Positions 1 through 12,000 of a DNA stretch of 64,000 nt are shown piece by piece; within the stretch, counting starts at the first letter, position 1; every line of letters begins with the position of its first letter. This stretch comes from Physcocola sp002396385 (lineage in GTDB: Bacteria > Bacteroidota > Bacteroidia > Bacteroidales > Paludibacteraceae): NCBI GenBank assembly GCA_946535435.1, contig CAMNDM010000002.1:99552-163551 (forward strand), given 5' to 3'. Position numbers and translations under genes: made by a program. Below the pieces are notes generated by a model. It did no database searches. It was not told where the DNA came from and saw only the letters and a program-made list of their open reading frames with translations.

Positions 1-3000
1 ATCTATAATAGCAGTTTTGCCAATTTCTGTATTCCTAAAGATTTGCCATGTGGTGATGTGAATATCGAATTGGGACAACTGAACTGGGGTGGACGTGTTG
101 CCTCTGACAAAACCTCTCTATTAAGCGAAAGAACTACAGTGTACATTAAAATAGGTGACAGCCCTGTCTACAAAGTTGACGCAGATGAGTACGCCTTTAC
201 CGCTGAAAAAGATTATTATTCGTGTCATGCCGATATCTCTAAATACATCAAGAAACATCTGAGTGCCATAGCTGGGCAGCCGGTCAGCATCTATGTGGGA
301 AACATAGCCGCTTCTCTCGATGTTATTAATGAGGCTAGTGGTACGAGTAATGTGGAATCTCCAACTGCGTCTGGCTGGTCTTTAGATTTAGTTTATTCTA
401 GTCCGTCATTACCAAGGAGGAATATCGCAGTCTATAATTACGATAAATTGCAGATTTCGAACACTGTAGGTAATGTGGAACCAGCTCTTAATCCGCAGTT
501 TAAATTCGCATGGTCGGGTGCTGGTGATGGTGAGGCTTTTGACTATTCAATGTGCGATACCATCACGCTTATTTATTCTGCGTTTGGTGGTATGAAGAAA
601 ATAGATGACGATGCGCTGTTTTTCGGAACGGGTGGCGCTGTCTTCGACTTGTATGATGATCTCTTTAAAATTACTTATCTTAATGATAAGAACCAAAAAA
701 TGACTGTTAATCATTTTTCTTCATCTATTGATTATGAATATGATACAGACGGGTGCAATGTGGGTAAGTCTTGGCAGTATTCTCCAGGATATGACTTGCA
801 TGCAATTACCATCGACCCAGGAGAACCAGGAAAATTTAAAAAACTTGCAAGGGGGGCAGATGCCTTTTCACTATATATCAAACCGGCTAATGAACATCAT
901 TTTGTAACGAATGTTGCCATTGTTACGGGCGCCCCTGAAACTCCGCAAGCGCAGATTTATACCAGAACTCCTGAATCGGTTGAACCTGGTACTGTATATA
1001 AAACGGACATAAATTTCGCAGTTGGTGAAAATAAAGAGGGTATGGCTAATCTGGTTATTACGGTGCCTATCTCTGAATATATCGATTCTATTACCTCTAT
1101 TGAGACTAAATGCCTATCTGATATTGTAAAGAAGAGTAATTCTAGTAGTTATTACTCAGTTTGCGTGAAACCTGGCGAAGAATCTGGAACTGGGGTCTTT
1201 ACGGAGTATTGTTATCCTTTCTCTGAGTTTTGCAATGGCGCTATTAATAAAAACCAGCGTCCAGAACTCTTTACGGCTATCAACAAGTATTTGATTGCTG
1301 TTGATGAACATAACGACAAGAACCGTTTTGTTGATCCTGCTGATTTTAGATCTGCGCGACTCGTTTTCACCTTTAAGAATGTGGTCGTTCCTAAGGAGGT
1401 GAAGAAGACTGATGTTTGGAATATGACCTTCAATTTGAAAACAAAGAAGGAAGGTGATCCTGTTTATTTCCAAACTACCTACGTGAATAAGCGTCCTTCT
1501 ATTGCTCCTGAAGCCGAATTAAGCCTGACTACTCAGGAGTCAGGTGAACACTCAATGTTTGGTAATACGCTCGAGGATCCTAATTATTGGGATAACTACC
1601 GTTGTATGCTTAATGGCGGCGGCGGTGATGGCTACGGTAGTGGCGGTGGTGGCGGCTGTGTTACCTTAGATGGCTCTCAAAAGTCGGAAAAAGGTGTCTT
1701 TGTCAGACAAGATTCTATCCGGAAACCACAGGTGATAGTTTCCACTAATTCCGTGTGTCGGCCTGTTCCAGACTCGATCTCTTTCACTATTTGCAGTCCG
1801 ACAGTTATTTCTATCAATGACCTTAATTACCAGTTGGTGTCGAAAAAAGATTTCGATATTGACTCTATAGCTCGTATTGACTCATGTATTTGGGAGGAAC
1901 GCAAACGCGATTCCTTGATAGCTTTTGCACAACGGCATGGTGTCAACAAATCGCGTCTAGAGAAACTGTTGTCCGATGTGTCTGGAACTACCCTCGATTT
2001 TGCGGCTACGGCTGTCCAAAGTTACGGTTGCGATAACGGAGAGGCTGCCCCTCAGTCGTATATTGACTCTGTAGAACTGATTCTGAACGCTAAAATACGT
2101 CCAAGCAGGTTGTTTGCTTTGTATGGGGCTGCGGACACGACGAAAAAGTATTTGAGTAGTGCGAGCTATGTCGTCTCCCCTCCAAATTATAATGTGACCT
2201 ATACGGTTGATGGCGATACAACTCTTTATCTCTATTACCAATCGCCGTGGGTCGATGGTAATGGTGATTCGTGTAGTAAGTTTATTCCTGTGCATTTTCA
2301 TAAACGGCAGGTCCCTGCGCCAGAGGTTACGTACGATAGCGAAATATTGTCGAATCAAGATACCGTATACCTTTGTTTGGAAGGAAACCTTGCGCCTTTC
2401 TCTATAACAAAAGATCGTGGTGAGTATGACCTTTATGCAAGCCTTTCGAAGGTTGAAGGCTCTACTTTGGCCGATTTGACAGACTTTAGGGATGTGATGC
2501 TTTATAATGGATTCAGCAAGGTTTACGATTGGAATGCTACTAATTCTGAAAAAGGTGCATTCTCTTCTGCCGAACCAGGACTCTACCGTTTCGCTGTCCG
2601 TCAACAGACGCTGAACTGTAAGAGCGACTCTGTGGTCTTTTTTGTTTCGGTTGCCGATATGAAGATTGAAAACGGACCGGTAATCGATGACTCTCAAACT
2701 GACTTCTGTCAGGCCCTTTCTACTACCGATTCCATCACTCTCAAAGTTAATAAAACCGAAGATCAGAAAGATTATACCGTTAAGTGGTATAATACACGTA
2801 CTACACAAGCCAAGGCAGAGTTCATTGGCTATGGCGATGAAATTAAAGTGCGCCAAGACAGTGCCGAAACTTTCCGTTATGGTGCTACTTTCTATAATAA
2901 TAAATGTGAGAGCGATACTAGCATCATTACTATTAACGTGCATCCTCTACCTGATACTATCTCTCCCGATACTATTCCGGTTTGCCAGCGTTACCATATG

Positions 3001-6000
3001 ACTGCGGCCGATGTGTTGGATGTCTTGAAAATGAAGAATGGAACTACTGGTTTATCTTCCGACAAACTTATGTTCTATCATTATATTAATCAAGAGGGTA
3101 GCACTGTTGATGAAAATGTTTGGACTTCTATTAATCAAGACTCTGTTTCGCTTGAAAAATTGCTTGCTGGTTTCGATTTTGAGTCAACTTGTCAAGAGAA
3201 TGGTGCTCGCTTCCTTAATTTCGCTGTTCGCGCTGTGAGCGACAAAGGCTGCCCTGGCCCTGGCTCCCTCATCACTATCAAGATTAATTGTTTCGAGGAG
3301 ACTCAGCCTCAATTCGGTTTCCCTGGCGACTCTATTCTTTACTGTATGGGCTCGAAGGGAAGTGCTGACTTCGATAACTTCCTTTCGCCTGATGAAAAAT
3401 CGAAGTTTGCCAAACATAAATGGTATTGGTTCGATGCTGCCCAAGACAATCACTATAAATACTTTTTTGGAAATACCTATTATACTACCGGCGAAAACTC
3501 GGCTCCGGTTGTTGACCCTTCTTTCGTTCATTCCGACCTGATTACGGTTGTGCGTGTCGATTCCAACAACTGTATCTCGTTACACGATACTTTCAAGGTG
3601 GTAGTCGATACCAGCATTAACACTTATCCTATTATTGCTGACTCGGTTATTCCTGTTGCCGACAAACGATTTACGCTCACTTACTGTAAGGGCGACTACG
3701 ACCAACCTGCTATCACCATTCCGGCTGTTGGTTTCCCTTCGGCTGACTATAGGGTTGAGTGGTATGAAAAAGACGACATGAATACCACCTGTAATGGTAT
3801 CGATTCTTCTGGTGTCGTTATGCAGCCTTCTATGGTTGCCGGTCTGGAAAAAGCCGATACTACTTATTATTGTGTCAGACAGTCTACTCAGATGGGATGT
3901 ACGGGACCTTGGCTCACGGTGCAAGTGGTGGTTTACCCTGACGTCTCCGATCAACCGACGATCGGTCAGATTCCGGAATTCTGTCAAGGCGCTATTCCTG
4001 TACCAGCCACTGTCAATGCCGTTAATCCTGATCCTGATGCATATATTATGACTTATTACAGGGTCGACACCACACATGTGGATGGCGCCGTTGTTAAAGA
4101 TACGGTAACCGTTCCTAACATTGTTCCTAATACTGAAAACGAGGGTGTGACAACCTATTACGCTTCGTTGCGTGATAAGAAAACCAAGTGCCAAAGTCCT
4201 CTTTTTGAAATTCCTGTCAGGGTCAACCATAAACCAGGATCTGTTGCTTACACGGGTGACCCTGTTGTCTTGTATTGTGCTGATGGCTCTGATGTGGACT
4301 TGGCAAAAGATCTGCCTGCCAAAGTTAATGCTAACGATTACGATACCCACTTGATGTGGCTGCCTTCTAACATTATCTCAACCGCTAACAATGCTAAGGT
4401 TACTGTTGGCATTTACCAGCGTGACTCGGTTACGGGCTGTTTGGGCGATACTACGTCGTTGGAGGTAAGGGTGGAAAAAACATTCCGCTACACACCTTGG
4501 GGCGACCGGTCTTTCTGTTGGGGCGAGACCATCAATGTCTGCGATTCCATTAACAAACGTATTCGTCCAATTAATCACTACATCGATTCTACCTCTATCG
4601 GATATGAGGTGCGACGGATGGTGGGCAAGACCGCTGCTAAGGATGCCTTGTCGTGCGATGTCCTTGCTGCCTTGGGCTCTAAGGCCGACCGCCATAAATC
4701 TGACACCACTTCGTACCAGATTACTGTGCTCGACTCGGTTAGTGGCTGTGTCGCTTACGATACCGTGACTATTATTTTCCGGGGACTGCCTAACGCAGAA
4801 CCCGATAAAGTAGGGGAATACTGTGAGGCGTTCCCTACCAAACTGCCTACTCCCGATAATAACGATTACACCTATAAGTGGCTGCGCGAAAATGGGTCGG
4901 AGTCCGCGGAAACGGTCACTCTCGATGCTTCTGAAGTCTTCTCTCTTGTCGAGTTTGACGAATTCTTGTGTTCCGACACTTTCAAGGTTCAAGTGAATGT
5001 TCATTCGAAGCCGCAGGCTCCTTCTGTTTCCGATTTGAAACTCTGCCAAAATGGAAATGAGGTGGTCTTGCCCATTGTTGTCACTCCTGATGCCGAGTAT
5101 TCGGCTGAAAACCTGCAGATCCAGTATTTCAACCATTTGGGTGACAGTATTCCTAACAAGATATCTACCGATACGATCGCTATTTCTGGTTTGAAACGTG
5201 TTTTGACATTCAAGGCTCGCCAGACCGATTTGCTCTATGGTTGCTATAACGAGGCAGAATTTAAGGTTGAACTGGCTAAGGGATTGGTATTGAATGCTCC
5301 GGATATGAAAGCTGTCTGTCAACCCGATACTGTTGACCTCGCTAAACACGTGAAGACTTACTTGAGTGAAAATCTCGAAAGTGTCAATCTCCCTAATCTA
5401 GGTGGTGCTTCTTTTGAATACGGACGACTGATGGGAGGGGTGGTTTCTGGCCTGACCGAGGCTGAGGCTGCCGAATTGGTCTACGTTGAGGGACGCGACA
5501 GTGTTACCTATATATATACTGTAACTGACGCTTCTAATACTTGTTCTGCTTCCGATACCTTGTTCGTTGTTATTAACAAGCAGCCTGCTACTCCGCTTGT
5601 GGAGAAAGGGGCCGATACGCTCTTCTTCTGCGCTGGCAACGAACCTTTCGTTATTGGTGCTGAAAATAGGAATGCTGCCAGTGTTAATTCTGCTATTTTC
5701 TGGAATGGCGTTTCAGATGTAGTTCCTACCGATTCTGTTACGGTTGATATCGATGTGACTGAAAAGTCGTATTCTGCTTATAGTAGGAACTTGAATACCG
5801 GATGTATAAGTGTTTCCGATACGGTGGCTGTTGTTGTCGCAAAAGCCATTAAAGTCAGCCCTATAGCGAAAAATGACACTTTGGAACTTTGTGCTGGCGA
5901 GGTGTTCGATGTTGCTGCTGCGGCCACTGCTTCCTTTGTTTTCGACGAAAAACGTCTTTCCGATATCTCTATTCTTGCTTCTGTAAATGGAGTGTCTACT

Positions 6001-9000
6001 CCTCTGATGGGGCTGTCGGCTGTTACAAGCACAACACAAGACACCATTGACTATAGTTTCAGTGCGGCTGATGCTCTGACCGGATGTGAGGCTTCGAACC
6101 GTCTGGTGCTTATTTACCACAAGAAACCGGAAGTGCACATCGAAGCTCCTGATGTTGTCTGCCAGCGTTCCGATGTGAAGTTGCAGGCTGTGGGCGAAGA
6201 TAGGGCTGTTTCTTATGCCTGGTATGTGGCTGACAACAAAGTGGTGGCCAGCACTGCTGCCGAACTTGTGTTCCAAAAGGCGGTGGAACCGGTTACTTTC
6301 AAGTTGGTTGAGACGCTTAACGGTACTTTGTGTGCCGATAGTGTTTCTTTCAATCTTGACGTGGTCGGTACTCCAAATGCGTTTACCGATTCCTCGTTTG
6401 TTTTCTGTCAGCAGAATGCAGAAGAGCTAATTCGCTTCGCACGCCCAACTTCCGACGAGGTCTATAGGGTAGAGTGGTCGGAAGACCAAACGGCTGTTCT
6501 TTCTGCCGATGCAAGTCTACCTGTCGATCTTTCTGCCGATACGGCCTATGTCCTTTATGCCCGTCAGCTAGATGAGGCAAAAGGCTTGGTTTGTCCTTCT
6601 GATTGGGCGAAGGCAACTGTTAAGGTGAACAAGCATATTGACGTTTCTCTTCCTGATACTTTCATGTGTCATCCGTTTGAATTCAATCTTGCCTTGTTCG
6701 CGAAGAACAAGAAGGTTGAGTCTGAACTTGGTTTCCAGTTGGCTGTTGACAGGGTCTTCCAGGTGGCTGGTATGGGGGCTATGCAGGCGGTTGCTGATTC
6801 TTCGGCCGTTGTTGAAGGTGGAAAATATCAAATTAATTATCTAGATAAAAACGGTTGCCCAAGCTCGGCTGTCACCAAACTTGAGTTTATTGACAAACCT
6901 TCGACTCCTGTTGTTGATGTGGTCGATCCTATCCTGCTCTGTCAGGGTGCCGATACCTTTATTACTGTTAATAAAATTGCTGGTAACTTCTTGTACCACT
7001 GGTTGCCTGTAGGTGGTAACGATACCATTACGGCCGATACCCTTCAGATTTCGGCTGGTTTGCCTACTTCTGCTTCGCTTCAGGTATGGCGCCAAGATGC
7101 CAAGTATGGTTGCGAGAGCGACAAGGTCGAGTTCAAATACAGCGTGATTGAGGCTATCGCTACAAACAATATCGATGTGCAGCACCTCTGTGAGGGCGAG
7201 GCGCTCGATTTGGATTCGCTGGGTCGTCTGGCGTTCACATTTAGCGATGAACTGGAGTACGCTTACTACAAGCCAGATGGTTCTCCTATGCTTATGACGA
7301 ATGCGGTTGGCGATGAGGGTACTTACACGGTTACCGCAAGAAGCGCTTCCAGTGGTTGTGTGGCCAAGAATAAGCTTACCATCGATGTACACGACAATCC
7401 GGTTCTGGCTTATAAGGGTGACACTGTCCTTTGTGAGAACGATACCTTCAATTTGGTCGCATTTACCAAAGAGGATATGCCTGACCCTGTTTACAAGTGG
7501 ACGGTTGGTGCAAACGCTGTGACCGACAGCCGTCTGTCGTTCGTTGCTACGGTAGAGACTCCACACCAAGTCTTGGAACAGACTGCCGTCTTGGAGGGTA
7601 CTTATGTGATCTCGAATTCAAAGAAATGTGTGACCGAACGTAATGTGGCTCTGAAGACGAATCCGGCTCCTGACCCGCTTTTGTCCGACACGGTTGAACT
7701 TTGTCAGAATACGGGTGTTGTCAATTTGCCGGTTCCTTATGAACAAGGCGCTTACGATTTGAAGATTATTCGTGGTTCCGATACGATTCCTGAAATCAGT
7801 ATTAATACCGATGTTGTCGCTAGTTACGCCTATAATATCTTACAGGTTAACCGACTGACCAGGTGTAAGAGCCCTATGGTGCCTGTCTATGCAAATGTAC
7901 ATGTGGCTATTTCTCTCGATTTAGACGATGCGGTCTATGTGTGTGAACCTGAAACCTACGACTTGCTGACTGCTGCTGCCGATAAAGCCCTGGCAAATAA
8001 TGCCTATGTGCAGGAGATGAAGCAGTTGTCTATAGTTTCGGTTGTTAGCGCAGGATCTGAGGTCGATAATGCTGGCAAGTTAGACAAAAGCGGTACCTAC
8101 GTGGTGACTGTTGCTGACCAGTATAACTGTCAGGCTCACGACCAGATAGCTGTTAATTTTGTGGCAAAACCGTCTACTCCGGTTGTCGATGCGGCTTCTC
8201 CGATCCTTTTGTGCCAAGGTGCCGACACCTTTATTACGGTTAAGCCTGTGGTTGGTAATTATGTGTACCACTGGTTACCTAAGGGTACTATCGACACCGT
8301 TACTACCGACAGTTTTGTCGTTGTTGCCAAGTATGCGAGTGCCTCTGACCAACTGATTAATGTATGGCGACAAGATGCTGACCATGGTTGTGAGAGTGAG
8401 AAGGCCGAGGTTAGCTACCGTGTGGTTGACTCTATTACCACTAACCTTATTGATGTGCAACATCTTTGTGAGGGTGAGACGCTCGATTTGGATTCGTTGG
8501 GACGTCTGGCTTTCAACTTTAACGACGATTTGACCTACGCTTACTCTAAAGCTGATGGTAGCCCTATGCTTATGACGAATGCGGTTGGTTCTGAAGGTTC
8601 TTATATTGTTACGGCTAACAACTCGACCAGCGGTTGTAGTGCTAAGGCCGTTCTTACCATCGATGTACACGACAATCCGGTTCTGGCTTATAAGGGTGAC
8701 ACTGTCCTTTGTGAGAACGATACATTCAATTTGGTCGCATTTACAAAAGACGATATGCCTGACCCAGTCTACAAGTGGACGGTTGGTGAGAATGCTGTTA
8801 CCGACGGCCGCCTGACGTTCGTTGCTGCTGTTCAGACTCCGCATCAACCGTTGGAACAGACTGCGGTTTTAGAGGGTACATATGTTATTACGAACTCGAA
8901 GAAGTGTGTAACCGAGCGTAATGTGGCTTTGAAAACCAATCCGGCTCCTGACCCGCTTTTGTCTGATACGGTTGAACTTTGTCAGAATACGGGTGTGGTA

Positions 9001-12000
9001 AAACTGCCTGTCCCTTACGAACAGGGTACTTATGACTTGAAGATTATATACGGAACCGACACTGTGCCTGAAATCAGTATCAATACGGCCGATGTTGCTA
9101 ATTATGCCTATAACATCCTTCAGGTTACCCGACTGACTAAGTGTAAGAGTCCTATGGTTCCTGTTTATGCGAATGTGCATTCGGCTATTTCGCTTGATTT
9201 GGCCGATGAGGTTTACGTCTGTGAGCCTGAAACCTACAACTTGTTGTCTGTTGCAACCGACAGTGCTCATTCTAACAATGGTGCTATCGCTGAGGTGAAA
9301 CAGTTGGCTATTCTTTCAGTTGTTAGTGCTGGAACTGAAATCAATAATGCTGACAATCTTGACCAGAGTGGTACCTATGTGGTTACTATCGCTGACCAAT
9401 ATAACTGTCAGGCACACGACCAGATTGCCGTTAACTTTGTGGCTAAGCCTTCTATTCCAGAGGTCGATGCGGCTTCTCCGATCCTTTTGTGCCAAGGTGC
9501 CGACACCTTTATTACGGTTAAACCTGTGGTTGGCAACTATGTGTACCACTGGCTGCCTAAGGGTACTATCGATACGGTTACTACCGACAGCTATGCGGTT
9601 ATTGCCAAATTTGCCAGTGCTTCTGACCAACTTATTAATGTATGGCGACAAGATGCCGACCATGGTTGCGAAAGTGAAAAGGCCGAGTTTAGTTACCGTG
9701 TGGTTGATTCTATTACGACCAACCTTATCGATGTGCAACATCTTTGTGAGGGTGAAACGCTCGATTTGGATTCGTTGGGACGACTGGCGTTCAACTTCAA
9801 TGACGATTTGACTTACGCTTTCTCCAAGTCTGATGGTAGCCCTATGCTTCTGACGAATGCAATTGGTGCGGAAGGCTCATATATTGTGACGGCTAATAAT
9901 GCTGCCAGCGGCTGTAGTGCCAAGAATGTGCTTACTATTGATGTTCACGAGAACCCTGTTCTCCTTTGTAAGGGAGATACGGTCCTCTGTGAAAGCGACA
10001 CATTCAATTTGGTTGCATTTACAAATGAGGAAATGCCTGACCCTGTCTACAAATGGACGGTTGACGATAAATCTGTAACCGATAGCCGGTTGTCGTTCTT
10101 GGCTGCTGTGCAGACTCCGCATCAGGCTCTTGAACAAACGGCTGTTCTTGAAGGTACGTATGTTATCACGAACACTAAGAAATGTGTGACTGTTCGCGAT
10201 GTAGCTTTGAAGACGAACCCGGCTCCTGATCCGCTTTTGTCTGATACGGCTGACCTTTGCCAGAATACGGGTGAGGTTACGCTTCCGGTTACTTACGATC
10301 AGGCTGTCTATGATTTGAATATCAAACTTGCGGGCGATTCTGTTCCAAGTATTGTTGTCAATACCGACGACGTGGAGAATTATGTGTATACTATACTCCA
10401 GAAAAACCGTCTGACTAAGTGTAAGAGCGCCGAGGTTCTATTCTATGTCAATGTACACCCAGCCATATCTTTGAAGTTGCCTGAAATACCGGCTATTTGT
10501 CAACCTGCGGTTGTCGATTTCGCTACTGTGGTTAATAAAGCTACTGCCGAGAGTAATAAGTCGGTTCCTGAGAATAAGAAGATTAATACGGTCGCTTACT
10601 ATTTCAACGGTGTAGAGTTTGAAGATGCCTCTGCCCTTGACCAGAGTGGTGAGTATAGGGCGGTTATTGAAGACCAGTATGGTTGTCAGGCTTCCGACCA
10701 GGTTTATGTCAGTGTCGGATTACAGCCTGAAATGGTGAAAGCCGACACTGGCTTCTGCCAGTCTACTGGCGACCGCTTGCTGGCTGGTAACGGTACTTCT
10801 TCTAACTATGCTTTGCAATGGTTGGCTTTGGCTACCGCTTATCCCGACTCTGTTTATTCCGACTCTTTGATGGTTTCAACCGTAGCCAGTGGTGAATATA
10901 GCTATTTGATGCGTCAGGTCGACCGTACCACCGGCTGTCCTAGTGAGGTGGCTCCTGTTACGGTTACTATTTATCCGGCTCTTTCTGTAAGCCTGCGCGA
11001 TACCATGTTATGCTATGGCGAGACGTTTGACTTTGTTGGCTATGCGGCTTCACAGGTGAAGGGGGGGACAAATCCTGTGCTTAACAGCTATGCGCGTACG
11101 GTGGCTGTTAGTCCGTTATCGTATGAGGCGGTTGCCCAGCGTGGCGACTTCTACGCAGTTTATACAGATGATCATGCTTGTACGATTTCCGACACTATGA
11201 CGGTTGATTTTGCTCCAGAAATTAAGGTGTCAATTTCTTCTAACGGGCCTGTTTGTGAAGGTGACACGTTGCATTTGGAGGCAACTGGTGCCGATTTCTA
11301 TGCATGGAACAATATGGGGGCTACTTCTGGCTCTTTCGATATTGTCACATCTGAAGATGGTAGCTTCACAGTTCCGCTTAAGGCTGGAATACGGGTGGAT
11401 AAACTCACTTGTGAGCTTGATTCTGTTATCGATTACGTGGTGAAGGTCGTTCCTGACTTGATTCCTGTTGCCGATACGGCTGTTGTTTATTGTCAGGGAA
11501 CTGTTGTTGAACCTTTGATGCTGACTCCTTCGCTCGATGGTGCTAAGGTTTTGTGGTATTCTCCTGCCGATAATTATGCATCTGCTGCTCAGAATGGTAC
11601 TTTGGTCCCTTCTTCGCAGAATGCTGGTACTTCTGTGTACCGCTTCCGCCAGCAACTCGATGGATGTATGACCGATGCCCAAGAAGTTCCGGTTGAGATA
11701 CAGCCGGCTATTACTGAACTGCCTGGTACTTCTGATACGGCTTATTGTTTGAATGAGGCGACTGTTCCTCTATTGGCTAAGGTCGACAATCCGCTCTACG
11801 ATGTGGTTTGGACCAATGCCGATGGCGATACGCTGCCTCTGGGCTATAAACCTTCTTCTTCTGAGGCGGGAATCCAACTCTTCCAGGCGCGTCTGCATTA
11901 TCGTGCCTGCTATGGTAAGCCTGTGCCTGAACGCGTGACGGTATCGCTCCCTTATGGAGAGAAACCTGATGTTGACCCTTCGGTTATCTTCTGCCAGAAT

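Noticed and set aside
43..45. TTG start of the giant gene
   Set aside because: The frame is open to base 1, and the residues before 43 look like the same protein. The gene is truncated by the window edge.
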